64,000 nucleotides of DNA from Gnetum montanum (taxonomy: Eukaryota; Streptophyta; Gnetopsida; Gnetales; Gnetaceae): positions 187,290 to 251,289 of the forward strand of contig MNCI01007937.1 in assembly GCA_015680685.1 (NCBI GenBank). Direction: 5' to 3'. Shown here piece by piece: positions 12,240-24,189 of this stretch (position 1 is the first letter of the stretch; every line of letters starts with the position of its first letter). The notes below the pieces were generated by a model. The model was not told where the DNA came from. It did not search any database and saw only the letters and a program-made list of their open reading frames with translations. The position numbers were made by a program, and so were the translations under genes.

Positions 12240-14690
12240 ACAACAATGTCTCTTTCACAAGGAAGCGATAATGCACTGTATAACGAAAACATTTATTAGA
12301 GAACTAACAAGATATATGATAAAGAAGACTGGAGTGACCAACTTCACGTAGGGGTTTCATATGTTCATGATTGTCCTGACAACACTCAAGGATCACATTC
12401 ACTTAAGATAGGCAACCCTAGAGGAGATGAAGTAAGTCTTGGACTAGGGGAGGCCTCAAGGCCTAAGACCTCCTCAAAGCCTGAAAATGATAAATCATGG
12501 GACCCTGGGGAACACCATAGAAGCCATGGAAATCCTTTTAGTTCTTCATCTTCCTCTCTTCCTTCAATGTCTAGTTCTAATGAAGATGAATGTAGGTATG
12601 GAGATAATGCTCCACTACAGGATCAAAATAAAAATAAAAATTGAACCTGTAGGAACATTGATGGTCATCAACATGAACATAGGAAAAATTGTTACAATCA
12701 ACCAAATAGAAATTTTCATCACAACATGATCAATGATGATGAACCCTTGTTGGCCACTAAAAGCCTAATGCAGATCCCACAAGCATCACAAAGAGATTTT
12801 CCTACCCAAAGTTGATATGAATAATATTCCTAAATTTGCAGGAGGCTATGACTCAGATCCGCAACCTCATGTACAATCTTTCCATGATGCCTATGCTTTC
12901 TACAACATTGAAAGTAGGTGGAAAAAGCTTACACGCTTTCCTAGGACACTAATTAATAGAGCCAAAGTGTGGTATAGATTGTTGAAACCAAATTTAATAT
13001 GACGGTGGTCCACAATGTTGGAACTCTTCAACAAGAAATACAAAACCTATGCGAGGGCATCCAACATGAGGAGACAAATCGAAGGATGGAAGTAAGAATA
13101 ACATGAACCCTTGGACATGGCCTTAGATAGATATTATTCCCTATTGAATAGATGCCCAAGCCATGGTTTCTCTAAGGAAAGGTAACTTTTTTACATCATA
13201 GATGAGCTTTGTAATGAAACAAGAGAGACCCTTGGGATGTATGCCCCAGGTCAATTATATGAGCTACGAACTCATTAGATCCGAGAGCTAATCAAGCATG
13301 TGGTAAAAGAAGAAGGAGATATATGTAAATGAAAGAATGTTGAGAAATATCACTAAGACCCAACTCTTCAAAAGAAGGAGTTCCATATCTATGATAAGGA
13401 AAAAGAGGCCGCTCTTAACAAGGTGATTCCACAACAAACCTTGTCTATCAACGAACTTTGTCAAAATGGATATATGAAAAATTTACAACTTTGGTAGAAA
13501 CTGTCGAGGAGAAGGCCATGCAAAACAAACCAAGCAGTCATAATAAACAGAGGTAGAACCAAGAAATAGCTAGGAACACTTATCAGCAAACAGGAAAAAT
13601 GGTTGAAGAAAGTGAGGCTATAGACTCAACCACAAACAAAGATAATGGATGTGACATCTACATATATGACCATCTGAAGGGCCATTGCCTGCTCGTGCTA
13701 CATCTACATGAGTATTGGGCAGGTGCATTAAATTTGAAGTTTGTACATAAGCACCTGCCTAGGATGTTTCCTCTTCCACAGGGTAATTATAGACAGTCCC
13801 ACAACCAATCGTACTATCTGAGGGGGACTTATTACTATCTTTAATACTATCATCAACCATAGTGGCAACAACCACAATCGTGGGGGAGGCCACCACCAAA
13901 CCAACCCTATCCTTCCTATTAGCCAAAACTGCACAAATATTATGTTCAACACCCCATTTCTCCAACTGGTTCTACATCCTCTACTTCAAATTGCCACTAT
14001 GACTCTCCGAAGTACCATCAACACATGACATCCCCTAAGGGATCACCACCTCACACCTCTTACCATCCATCCTACCCTCAATATTCTCATACTCCACCTT
14101 ATCACATGCCATCCCCAATGACACAAGAAGGTTTGACACCACACTATCAACCAACAAATGCCACTTATGTTGCAAATGTGCATAGAAATGTTGATACCAG
14201 TAGGTTCCCACTGCAAACTTAGAAACATCCTTTCTTTAGGAAGGGCTGTAGGCAGAAGCAAAACACTCATGGACTGACCACATTTTTTGAACCAGCATAA
14301 TGCCAATCTGGTGCAATGCCTCCCTTTTCACCACCACCATCCTTTGATCTTACACAAGGGCCATCGTCCATTGTTACTCCAATTCCAAACCCAAGCAATG
14401 AATCTACCAGTGTGGAGAGACAAATGAATCCATGCATACCATATCATGATCAAGGGTGTAATCGTGGGCTAGACAATCATAATGTTAACACACCTTTTAC
14501 CCTGATCCACTAGACATTTAACAACCAAGTGTGTGAAAAACAACCTATTTATGTAGTCGCCACTAAACCAAGAGACACCCAGTGGCTTGAACATGAAAGG
14601 TTAACAATGTTTTACACATGCATGCCTATCCATTTATTAATTCCTACCACAACCAACCATTTAGTCATGGGGGAAATCCCTAATTCTAAC
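12240..14690 (+). pseudogene. D2 gag, degenerate
   Basis: Structural protein of the element particle. A charged N-terminal region is followed by the gag core at about 12817-13290: N-I-P-K-F-A-G-G-Y-D-S-D-P-Q-P-H-V-Q-S-F, then R-A-K-V-W-Y-R-L-L, N-K-K-Y-K-T-Y-A-R-A-S-N-M-R-R-Q-I and N-R-C-P-S-H-G-F. These match the helical Retrotrans_gag fold in order and spacing. Downstream are C-D-I-Y-I-Y-D-H-L-K-G and a proline-rich tail (14025-14510). The frame is interrupted repeatedly. There is no protease motif after it. Confidence 0.68.
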
Positions 14691-14699
14691 CTTTAGAAT

Positions 14700-16020
14700 T
14701 AATAAGTGTTTTTCATCTTTTTCTTTTACACTTTTTTGTCATTTTCTTATTTCTTGATATAATTTTTCCTATCCTTTTTAACTTTCTCCAATTTTGTTTT
14801 TATTTTCTTTGTTAGTAATCTTGCTTGTAAATAAAACAATCATGTAGCCCACTAAGGTGAGGTTTTCTCTATGTTGACAAATTATGAGGGACTAATTTTT
14901 CAGACAGTGAAGTCATGTCATCCATCTTCTCATTTCATTAATAAGAGGTTTTTACCCTAATTTTAATGATATTTTCTTCCATCACTCAAAAATCAAAATA
15001 AATTCATAACCATTATGCTTAGATTGAAAAGTGAAGAACTAAGGAAGAATGTGAAGGGCATGACATCAAGGGGATTTGTGAATTCTCTTTAGCCACTTCT
15101 GTATGTTCTACCATGTTGCTAAGGTTGTCATCATATCCTTGTAGATCTAACAAAAAATGGAAGTAAGAGTAAACTAAAAAGGCATTGAATAAATTTCTGA
15201 GGGTCCTACCAAAAAGACATGTACCCATGCCTAAAGGTTGGTAGCCTCTAAAACCAAAAAAAAAAAAAAAAACAAAGTGCCATAAATAAACTCCTTACTT
15301 GGACAAAGCGTCAAGTGATGTTACCCCCTACAACTATAGTAGTCTTATGGTTGTTAGCCATAGTGATGAATAATGCGATGTCACTGAAATGTGGTTTGGA
15401 CTTAGTTTAAATCTTGAACTGAAAGGCTAATGATTACTTAATCATTAATAACACACAAGGATTCATTGTGCCTATGGTAAGATACATCATGTCCCACTTT
15501 CTGTAATCCTTTCTACTATCCATCTCATCTTGTTATTCATATGATCCGAACTTGTGGTTTTGTGTAACATAGAGGTTTTCCCTCAACATGGTGGTTTTTA
15601 CATGTGTGTTTTGTTTCATAGGTATGTGTTGCATTCAACCCCTTTAGTGCCTATCAACATTTTTAGGTGTGATTACATAAGGGCGTTATGGACTAGAGCC
15701 TGCTTTGGGGAGGATCCACTTGTGTAGCTATTGTAACTTGTCCTCTCTTGACACAACCACATCATTCTTATCTTTCCAAGCATGTAATTATTAAATTTCA
15801 TGTTTTTCCTTATCAAGTAATTGATTTGTTTTGCAACATCAGTATAATACCCCTTTTCTCATATCTTCTAAAGCTTTTAACATCAACAGCTCCATCTTCT
15901 AAGACTTTCGATGCCTAAACCTAATTTTCTACTTACCCCAAAACAATGGACCTAATCATAGACCTTCTAGGCAATCATAAAGTTTTATTTTCTCTACTTA
16001 GTTGTCCAATGTAATGCATA
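14700..16020 (+). other. D2 internal non-coding block
   Basis: No gene recognised. The block is collinear with 8590-10150 in D1. A poly-A run lies at 15257-15271. The conserved segment near 15680-15725 (GGGGAGGATCCACTTGTG) recurs in D1 and E. Confidence 0.55.
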
Positions 16021-16032
16021 TTCTTGGACCTT

Positions 16033-16106
16033 GATATCAACTACCTGATATCGGGTCAACCTTGACACCAAATACCTGATATCAGGTCTCACACAACCTA
16101 TATATA
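16033..16106 (+). promoter_or_regulatory. D2 internal promoter-like array before the accessory ORF
   Basis: Three GATATC words, two of them in CCTGATATC contexts (ACCTGATATCGGGT, ACCTGATATCAGGT), precede a TATATATA box at 16099-16106. The following TGACCCTTGTGGTGCC resembles the sequence after the LTR TATA box (TATAGCACTATGGTGC in D1). The layout copies the LTR U3 core inside the element, about 570 bp before the accessory ORF start. Confidence 0.6.
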
Positions 16107-16677
16107 TGACCCTTGTGGTGCCCAAACTCTGTCCTCATCATTTGTAGCTAGGGGAGTTTTTCATATTTTCTCTTGTGACTTAGAGCTCTATGCAACCAAC
16201 TTCTACTTGTGATATTTGACTCTCTACTACTCTGATTTTCATGCCATTTGAACCTGGAGTGTTCAAGTTACTAGTGGGGGCGAGGGGGGGTGTGGGGTGG
16301 GGGGGTGTGCGCGCTTGCATGGGAAACTTATGCCAATTTTTTGACATTTTCTATCACCCAAAAGATATTATCAGGGTAAGAGTGTTAAAAAATTTAAGTG
16401 TTATAATGGAACATCAATTATATTAATGCCAAAAATCTTAATCTTTTCACCTAAGGAACCATAACCTACATAATACACCATACATAAGCAAAAAGGAACT
16501 AATCGCAAAGGGTCATAAACAAGATAAACACTTTTTGGGCATTTTTCTAAAAAATTTTCTAACTTTATAATCATATGAATTAAAGAACTTAATGAAACTA
16601 AGGTCATGAGTAAGGTATAAACCTATTAACAATATATAACAACACCTTAGTAACATCTGATTCTTAATTGATTGCAG

Positions 16678-19405
16678 ATGGCCCCAAAAAGAGGAGCTCA
16701 AGTAGGGCCTTTGCAGGGAGTAGCTAAATGCCTAAGAGGAGGTAGGGGCTAGCAAGGTGAGTAGGTAGAGCATGAGGAATAGGAGGCCCAATCATTCAGT
16801 ATCCATTAAGAGGTTCCTTTCACTGGGTAGTTAATCCAAGGAGAGGCTACAAAACCCCAAGCTCCCATGTAGGAACAACACTCACGTTGTCCCTAGAATG
16901 CCTTGAGGCCATTCAAGAAAAATCCATGTTGACCATAGTCATTATAGAGATAAACTTTAGCCCATCTATGGAGTTTACTCCAAAGGTGATTTATATGTAA
17001 CTTCAGGCATCATCATTGTGGCCTATTCTTTCAGATAGTGACGAGTGGTATCTTGGTGAAACATACCAATTTTGATAGAACAAAGATGAAAGTACCACCA
17101 TCAACAAAGATAAGTGGCAAGTCATTCTTGATGAAAGCAATCGTCGAAGCTCTTAATCTACTAAATGAGGGGGCTAAGTTAGCCCATCTATCCATGAGAT
17201 CTAACCCTAACACTAGAAAGCTGTGGCTATAGTGGACATACAACAATGATGACAAAACATATAATGAATTGACTCTGTTAAAGAGGACCTATTTCAAGAT
17301 AGGCACATATCATCTCCTTCCCACCAAAGGGCTCAACTGAATTTCAACATATGTGGTCAGGGAAAGCATCATACTAATGGGAAATACATGGCCAACCTTT
17401 CCCAATTATATTGTATAGAAATTTAGAGGTGATTTGAAGAGAAGAAGGCAAAGAACCCACACTTCCATTCCCTTGCCTAATCCAAAAGTTGTGCAAGTGT
17501 GTTGGAATCCTAGCGTACAAAAATGACACCCCCAAGAAGGCTTAGAACGCTTCCTTCACTAAATTGCTTAAACTAGCAACACCAAGGAAAGACCTTGGTG
17601 AGGAACTAAAACCAGAGAAGGAAGAAAAATCAGAAAATGAAGCAAAAAAAAAAAGCCTGAACAATGTCATGAAACACAAGTTCCACCACCACTACCACAA
17701 GATTATAGGTTGGCAATGAGCTATTTGTAGAAAATTGATGAAACACTTAGTTGGGGAAGTAGAGAGGAATCTATCCTCTTTAGAGTCATCAATGACACAA
17801 CCCACTATTTTGGTAGATTCCACAAGGGGGAAAATCTCATTGCAATTAGGAGGAGAATCCCAGTGGCCATGTCAAATCTTTGGTAATGCTACATCCTTCC
17901 ATGTGATGCTTGAAATAGAAGAAGGTGCCATGGTAGTGATCATGTAGCATCAAGATGTGGCAAGCATAGCAAAGGTGATAATAGATCATGTTAAAGAATC
18001 TTTCAATGTGCCTGTTGTGCCTCCAGTTGATTTGACTAGGACCAGAGACGTGCAAATGCTTGTTGGAACTTTGATGAATCTTGCAAGTCATGAGGATGTG
18101 TTAGATCAATTATTGTAAATAGAACAAGTAATGACCACTCTGTTCAACATCCCTACTGATGTCACTAAAGCATAATTAGACCTCATCGCTACTAAAAAAA
18201 AGTTGATCATGGCTAAGATCAGGGTGGAACATGCAGAAGCAGAAGTCCAACATTTGCAATAAGAGCTAGTCACCTTGAGAGCTGAAAGATGGGACCTTGC
18301 CTAGTTTGTTGTGCCTGACTAGCTAGACTTGTTCAGAACAAAGAAAGTAAATAAGTTGATCAAAGAAAGTAAGGCTGCAAAGTAGGACAAAGAGAAGGTG
18401 ATTTGAAATTCCTCTACTACTAATGCACAATCCCATGCCTACAAAAAGGCACTGACTACCACTCTAGAGGAGAATAAATAGCTCACTACAGAGAACTCCA
18501 AGTTGACCACTATTGAAAAATAAAAGAATGTTCTCGAAGAAAGTGTCCATTAGTTGAGAAAAGAACTAATGAGGATCAACCAATATATCAGTAGATTTTC
18601 TAGGGAAAACAAAATCCTCTAAATGGAGGAGGTTCACACAATTCTAAAAAAGTCCACAATTGAAATAAGAACATGGCAAAATGAGGCCAAAAATCATGAG
18701 AAGTTGAAAGATCACTTATAGGATGAAGTAGGCATGTACAAGCAAATAAATGAAAAGGAAAACTAGATGGCCAAAGCTCACATTGGGTTTCTGTCAATGC
18801 AAAATCCTGATTGGTAACCAATTCTAGATAGTTATGCATTTGTCCATCACACGGAAATGAAAAATAACAACATACAAATCAAGGATTTGAAAGAATACAT
18901 GACATTGGCCAACCTTAGATATTCCAACCTTGTCATGTTAATAGTAGGTTATCCTAGAAGCAAGTTGGAGAAATAGGTAGCGACCACCTATGCATTATAT
19001 GAGAAAAATTTTGCAAACAAAAAAGTTGCTTTGCAAAAACTCCACATAGCAAACTCAAAACTTGAGGTGGTTAAAGCTCGCTACCATGGATAGAAGGATG
19101 TTTCTTTAGACCTGGCTAGGTGATTAATAGATTATCATGAGTTAAAAGGAAAAGCTAGGGCCTTTGAAGAGGAATGGTGGCAGTTTGAGGCCTAGTATGT
19201 AAAGTCCAACAAAATGTTTCCACAACTACCATGTCCTTGGGATGTACTAGCACTAGCACACATTGGTTCAATAGCTTGGATGTTACATGATCCAAGGATA
19301 AAAGAAAAGAAGTTTTAGGCACTCCTCAACCATTACAAATTTTAGAAGCCTGGCAACAAAGGGAATCGACTAATGGAGGAGCCATCACCTCTGGGAATTA
19401 CATGA
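16678..19405 (+). pseudogene. D2 accessory ORF: plant-transposon-protein-like domain plus coiled coil
   Basis: A sense-strand ORF at the end of the element, long after gag. The start ATG at 16678 follows ATTGCAG, a plausible splice acceptor, and reads M-A-P-K-R-G-A-Q. Around 17455-17540 one frame gives L-P-F-P-C-L-I-Q-K-L-C-K-C-V-G-I, which resembles the LPFPSLIT.LCRRAGV block of the 'putative plant transposon protein' domain found in retroelement accessory ORFs. From about 18170 to 19210 the reading is rich in K, E, L and Q with heptad-like spacing, as in a long coiled coil. It ends E-E-P-S-P-L-G-I-T-stop. Many stops are present. The function is unknown; the family call is by eye and tentative. 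Confidence 0.5.
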
Positions 19406-19590
19406 GCTTCCTTGATTTTTTGTCTTGTAATATTATGTCCAAAATTTTTGTAAAACACCATTGTGGAATGTAAGAATTCATTTGTTTTTTTTAGTCATTC
19501 AATAATCCCATACCTTCCCAACATTTTGTAAAGAACTTGTTCCTTATTTTTTTAAACTTGAGGATGAGTTTTCATTTAGTCATGAGGGTA

Positions 19591-20461
19591 TGATAAGTTA
19601 TGATTGTGTCAGCCTCGATATCGAATACCTAATATTGGATACATGATATCGAGTCCCAGGAAATGATGTCAGATATCCAATAGCATCTCCTCCATGCTAG
19701 CCTATAAAAACAACACTTAGATGCATAGTTGGGACATAGTTTTGTTGTTAGTTTTTAGATATTTTTTCATAGCTTTGTGATTCCAAGTTCTATTATTCCT
19801 AGTGCATGCCTGCAGTGTGATGTTTGTGATTGTATAGCATTCTTATTTGAGTATGACATACTTGGACACGTTACATGATCAGAAATAAAGATTGAGATTG
19901 GTCCCATCATTGCAACATCCAGTTACATTTATTATTGCTTTAATTATTTAATTGTTTATTATTTTCTTTAGTTAATGTTTCCATTTATTGCTATTTACTA
20001 TTCCTGTCATTAAGTAGAATGAGTACGACTAATTGCAAACATTTAAGTGTAATTACTTGGTAACCCAACAATGTATTATTTGGCAAAACCAGTGATGTAC
20101 GCTTGGCAACCGTAGTAGTAGTTATACGAAGTCCAAGGCATGTGCAGATGGTTAGGGATGGATACTCATCACACATACGCTAGTTTAGACTTTGCTTTCT
20201 GCTATTTATAAGCTTAATTAATTTACCTATTATTTTCATTAGGAGTAGCATAGGGTTAAATAACATCATCATATGCCTCACTTTGGACTAAACCATACGT
20301 GACAACTAAGCTACCACTAATCCAAGTAAGAAGACAAGGAACTGCAATCAAGGCATAACAATTTAGATGCACAACTAGTCCCATCCATGGAATTCAACCA
20401 GATCATGTGTGAATGCTTGTGACTAGTATGGTTGGGCATAGGGACATCTCGTTGGTCATCA
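19591..20461 (+). repeat. D2 3' LTR
   Basis: 871 bp; partner of 11236-12120. It follows CATGAGGGTA, a weak polypurine tract. U3 again carries GATATC words (19615-19685). Confidence 0.87.
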
Positions 20462-20517
20462 AACTTGTTCCTCCTTTTATTCACTCAAGGATGAGCTTTC
20501 AGTTAATTGTGGGGTTA
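20462..20517 (+). other. D1 3' untranslated end and polypurine tract
   Basis: A short piece of D1 between the D2 insertion and the D1 3' LTR, ending TTGTGGGGTTA before the LTR. The first five bases are the D2 target duplication. Confidence 0.65.
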
Positions 20518-21372
20518 TGATAAGATGAATTTTTGTCAACTAAGATATTGGGCATCTAGAGCACAAGTTACGACATTCGATCTCTTATATTGTGGAATGT
20601 GTGCCTACTTATAAATATAGCACTTGGATGCACAATTCAAATAGCTTTTCCTTCCACCCTTGATAGATTATTGTAATTTTCTTTCATAGTTTTAGTAATC
20701 AAGTGAATGCCTGTAGTGTGGTGTTAAGTGGTTGTACAAAATCTTTGTTCAGGTGAAGTATACATGGGCGCAATTCATGACCAAAAATAAAGATTGAGAT
20801 TACTTTTCATCATTGTAGCATTCACTTAGTTTTACTGTTTTACTTAGCATAGTCTTTACTATTTTGCTAGTTTAATCATTTACATTTCCAAGTATTTTAC
20901 TTTACTTGTTCATTAGGAAAGCAGAATGAGTACAATTGGTTTCAAGTATTTAAGTGTAACTGTTTATTAATCCTAGTAGTGTTATTACTTAGTTCACCCA
21001 TTAGCATAACACTTGGTAACCCAGTAATGTTTACATAAGCCCAAGATGTGTATAATAAGCTAGGATCAAATGCTCATCACTCTAGGCTAGTTTATATTTA
21101 CCTTCTTATTGTTAGTTAGATTAAGAATTAATTTCTCCATTACTGTCAAGATTAGCATAAGGCCACAACAACATCAATTATCATATGCCTCACTTTGGAC
21201 TAAATCATATGTGACAAAAAGTACCACTATTCCAAGTGGGAAAACAATGTCATGTGATTAATGTTTAACAATCTAGATACCATAACTAGTACCATCCACG
21301 AAATTCAACCAGATCATGCATGAACGTCTGTGATTTATATGGTTGGGCCTAGGGGGTACCTATCACTCATCA
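20518..21372 (+). repeat. D1 3' LTR
   Basis: 855 bp; partner of 4969-5831. It ends CACTCATCA and is followed by ATAGA, the imperfect target duplication. Confidence 0.85.
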
Positions 21373-21904
21373 ATAGAGGCTTAGAGAACTTCATGCAACA
21401 TGGGTTTAGGAAGAAAAGATTTCTCTTTTTTCATGCAAACTATACCAACCTTTCTACACAAAGAAAAGTCTACACTTGACATGTGAGTTGGTTCTTTATC
21501 TTTGGTTATGAAACGAGAGTGTAAAGTTGATCCTTTTGCAACCAAGGGGAGGCTATTTCATACCTTAGAAGAATGACTTTCCATGCCTAGTGATAGCTTA
21601 CCACTAGCATGTGTAGGGATCTTAAGATTCTAGCCTCACTATGACATCACCCAACTCCTTAATTGAAGGGAGAGACACATTGATTCTCCACCCCTTAGAA
21701 ATGTTCTACCTCAATTCCACTTTACTACCATCTAGCCTATCATACATCCACCATATTTTTATTCCATTTTTTATATTTTTTACTTTTTTAGGTTACACTA
21801 TAACTATCATTAAAAAGCGGTTGCCTCTAGCTAACCACCTCTATACATCCACAAGGGTAAATTAATATGATTCTTTGCACAAAATATTTTAATGAACATC
21901 TACT
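21373..21904 (-). other. Element A 3' untranslated segment (right piece)
   Basis: Non-coding internal DNA of A between the chromodomain end and the D1 insertion point. The open frame at 21641-21865 has no recognisable content. Confidence 0.5.
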
Positions 21905-23330
21905 TGTTCTTAAGAGATTTCCACTTTTCTTAGGTATCCTCCTCTAAGGATGTGCCCTACCAGTGTATTAAAAGTTCAACCTTTTGATCTAGAGCATAAC
22001 CTATAGTGTGCATGTTGACTATGGACTGAATCCTCCATTATTTAACTACCTCAATGTTTTGAGGAATCAAGGACCTTAATGTTGTTGGATTAATGTCCCC
22101 TAGATTGAACTTTTTAAGCATTTAAACATGAAACACTAAATGGTATTTGGCTAGATATGCTTGTAGCTACAACTTATAAGCAACCAGGTTGACATGAGCA
22201 AGGACCTTAAAAGGCTTATCATAATGCCTTAGGAACTTCCAAATTGTTCCCTTCTTCAACTTCATCTACCATGCATAATCCATATTGAAAAGAGCCCATT
22301 CACTATTAGTAAATTCTAATGGTTTCCTCTTGCTATATGCATGCTTCTTCATGTGTTGGACAAAATTCCTCAACTACAACATGGTAAACTAAATGCAATC
22401 CACCTAGGATTTCACAAATTCATCTACTAAAGGATTGAACCCTTGATGTCAGGTTTCCACCAATTGATGAATTTTGTAGGTGAGGACTTCTAAATGTTGT
22501 AGCTAACTTGGTTCACAAGTATCAAAGCCATGTAGTTTCTTTAATTAAACTAAATGAAGTGTCTTAGATACTCTTCCAAAACCTTATTTAGCCTTTCTTT
22601 CTATCCATCAGTTTGAAGATGATACCTTGAAGACATTCATAGCTTCATACCAAAAATTTCAAACAACCTTTGCTAAGAATCCCCATTGAAATAGGATTCA
22701 TGATCTAAAATCATCCTTGATGAATGGTGATCTAAAATCATGCTTGATTTCAACCCAACATAATGAACTACATTGTCAAAGAATAATGATGTTGCATCCT
22801 CAACCATGTTAGGGGTAGAGCAAAGGAAGAATATGACATACTTTGAGAACTTATCCACAACTACAAGGATGTTGGAAAATTCCTATATTATGGGGAGTTT
22901 CATGATGAGATCCATAAAGATGGTTTTCCATGGGAGATCTAGAATTTCCAAGGGGTGAAGCAGCCCCCTTATTTTCTCATTGAAACTTTTATCTTACTAG
23001 CAAATCAAATAAATTCATACCAAATTTTCCACATCAATCCTCAAATTAAACTAATAGAAACTCTACTCCACTAACATCATCATTTGTTTGTATGCTATGA
23101 CATTCATTAATGATTTGAAAATAAAAGGCATTCCAATTAGGAATATAAATTTAATTCTACTTTAACATTAGCAAGCCATCAACTTCACTAAAATTTTATA
23201 TACCACCTTCATGGATCAGCTTCAACAACTCCTAAGTATGCTAATCATGATGTAATCTATCCTTGATTTTCTATTGACGTTTATGGTCAACCATCATCCA
23301 AGAGTTATTAGTCTATTGCATGACATTCAT
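21905..23330 (-). pseudogene. Element A integrase with chromodomain, degenerate
   Basis: Integrase inserts the cDNA, and the chromodomain of chromoviruses targets marked chromatin. On the minus strand, around 22960, the core begins L-L-H-P-L-E-I-L-D-L-P-W-K, then F-M-D-L-I-M-K-L-P and L-V-V-V-D-K-F-S-K-Y, then Y-H-L-Q-T-D-G near 22590, and L-N-K-V-L-E-E-Y-L-R. A GPY-like module (K-K-G-T-I-W-K-F-L, P-F-K-V-L-A-H) lies near 22170-22290. At about 21915-22055 the reading V-E-L-L-I-H-W, stop, G-T-S-L-E-E-D-T fits the chromodomain core. Stops and frame changes are frequent. Confidence 0.72.
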
Positions 23331-23339
23331 TGAGTGTAC

Positions 23340-23558
23340 TTGAGGATGTATGCTTGAAAAATTTGTCACTGTGTTTTTTCTACCTAGCCAATAAACAAAT
23401 TCAAGATCAAACTTTTGCAACAGGCTTAACCATTAGACTTGCTTTGGCTTCAACTTAGATTAATTAAGGAGGTAGCTCGTGGTAATGCTTTTAGTTTTGA
23501 CTACCATGGGACCCTCAAGGAGATAGTGTCACCATGTATGAAGGTAATGCACGATGAT
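23340..23558 (-). pseudogene. Element A RNase H, C-terminal half (cut by B)
   Basis: The minus strand reads I-V-H-Y-L-H-T-W, a stop, H-Y-L-L-E-G, then F-D-L-E-F-V-Y-W-L-G-R-K-N-T-V, the end of a Ty3-type RNase H. The N-terminal half lies at 41802-42060; B separates the two. The break sits between an H-E-K-E-K-L-I block and an I-V-H block, and both sides are in the same frame. Confidence 0.75.
23554..23558. other. Left target-site duplication of element B (ATGAT)
   Basis: ATGAT directly precedes the TGAAACACC start of the B 5' LTR and recurs directly after the 3' LTR at 41797-41801. A perfect 5-bp duplication is typical for Ty3/gypsy integration. Confidence 0.9.
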
Positions 23559-23699
23559 TGAAACACCACAAAATTTTGAGCTTAGTACTTGTCCAACACC
23601 AAGCAAGTCCATGGGACCCACAGGCGACCACAACTACATTTGGTGTCAAGCATGGCAACTTCAGAGATCAAATGCTTAATTTTCACTAAGTATGCAATT

Positions 23700-24090
23700 C
23701 CAGCGTATACGCCCAAGTGTACATTCCCAGCGTATATGCTCAAATTCTCAGCATATACGCCCAGCGTGTACGCCCAAATTCACAACGTATACGCCCAGCG
23801 TAGATGTCTAGCATACACGCCCAGTGTACACGCCTCACATGTATGCTCAGCAGGTACAACAGATGCAGACATCTGGCATGAAACCTCCAAAGACAGCATG
23901 AAAACAGCACTACAGAGCGAGATTTGGCACAAGGCAGCAACTATCAGCGTATACGCCTAGCACATCAATGTATACGCCCAGCGTATACGCCAGCGTCCAC
24001 GACATCTACGCCTAAGTTCGCATACGCCTAGCACCTACAGCGTATATGCCCACAGTCTACGCTCACGATAGACAGTGTATATGCCTAGCA
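23700..24090 (+). promoter_or_regulatory. B LTR array of GCGTATACGC palindromes
   Basis: At least a dozen exact or near copies of CAGCGTATACGCCCA in 390 bp, for example at 23701, 23728, 23758, 23787, 23945, 23979 and 24039. The inner ten bases GCGTATACGC are a perfect palindrome. Spacing is irregular (15-60 bp), unlike a plain tandem repeat. The array ends just upstream of the LTR core promoter and is also present in the 3' LTR (40685-41120). Confidence 0.85.
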
Positions 24091-24145
24091 AATGTAGCAT
24101 ATTGTACACTTGTAAATTTCACGCCCTTGCACCCGGTCAACGTGC

Positions 24146-24189
24146 CACGTGTCGCCTAACCCGAGTCTGCAGTCAAAACCTGTATAAAA
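24146..24189 (+). promoter_or_regulatory. B LTR core promoter (G-box and TATA)
   Basis: CACGTG (24146-24151) lies 31 bases before TATAAAA (24183-24189). Both are conserved in the 3' LTR (41174-41179 and 41211-41217). A plant G-box upstream of a TATA box is a normal RNA polymerase II layout. The transcription start is not known. Confidence 0.7.

Larger units (their letters stand above)
11236..20461 (+). mobile_element. Element D2: gag-only LTR retrotransposon nested in D1
   Basis: LTRs 11236-12120 and 19591-20461 start TGATRARTYATGATTG and end TCATCA. The target duplication AACTT is perfect (11231-11235 and 20462-20466). Removing D2 closes the D1 3' untranslated region, which then reads like D2's own 3' region (TTTTGTAAAG before the site, AACTTGTTCCT after it). 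The internal part holds a PBS, a degenerate gag, a non-coding block, an internal promoter-like array and a long accessory ORF, but no pol. It must have depended on the enzymes of another element for movement. Confidence 0.88.
4969..21372 (+). mobile_element. Element D1: Athila-like gag-only LTR retrotransposon
   Basis: Inserted in A. LTRs 4969-5831 and 20518-21372 start TGATAAGATGAATTTTT and end CTCATCA. Flanks ACAGA and ATAGA form a target duplication with one change. A PBS follows the left LTR and gag follows the PBS, but no RT, RNase H or integrase is visible. With D2 (9226 bp) and one copy of D2's target duplication removed, D1 is about 7.2 kb. A short accessory ORF remnant lies near 10764-11091. 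The element looks non-autonomous by design rather than by recent deletion, because D2 has the same gag-only plan. Confidence 0.8.
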
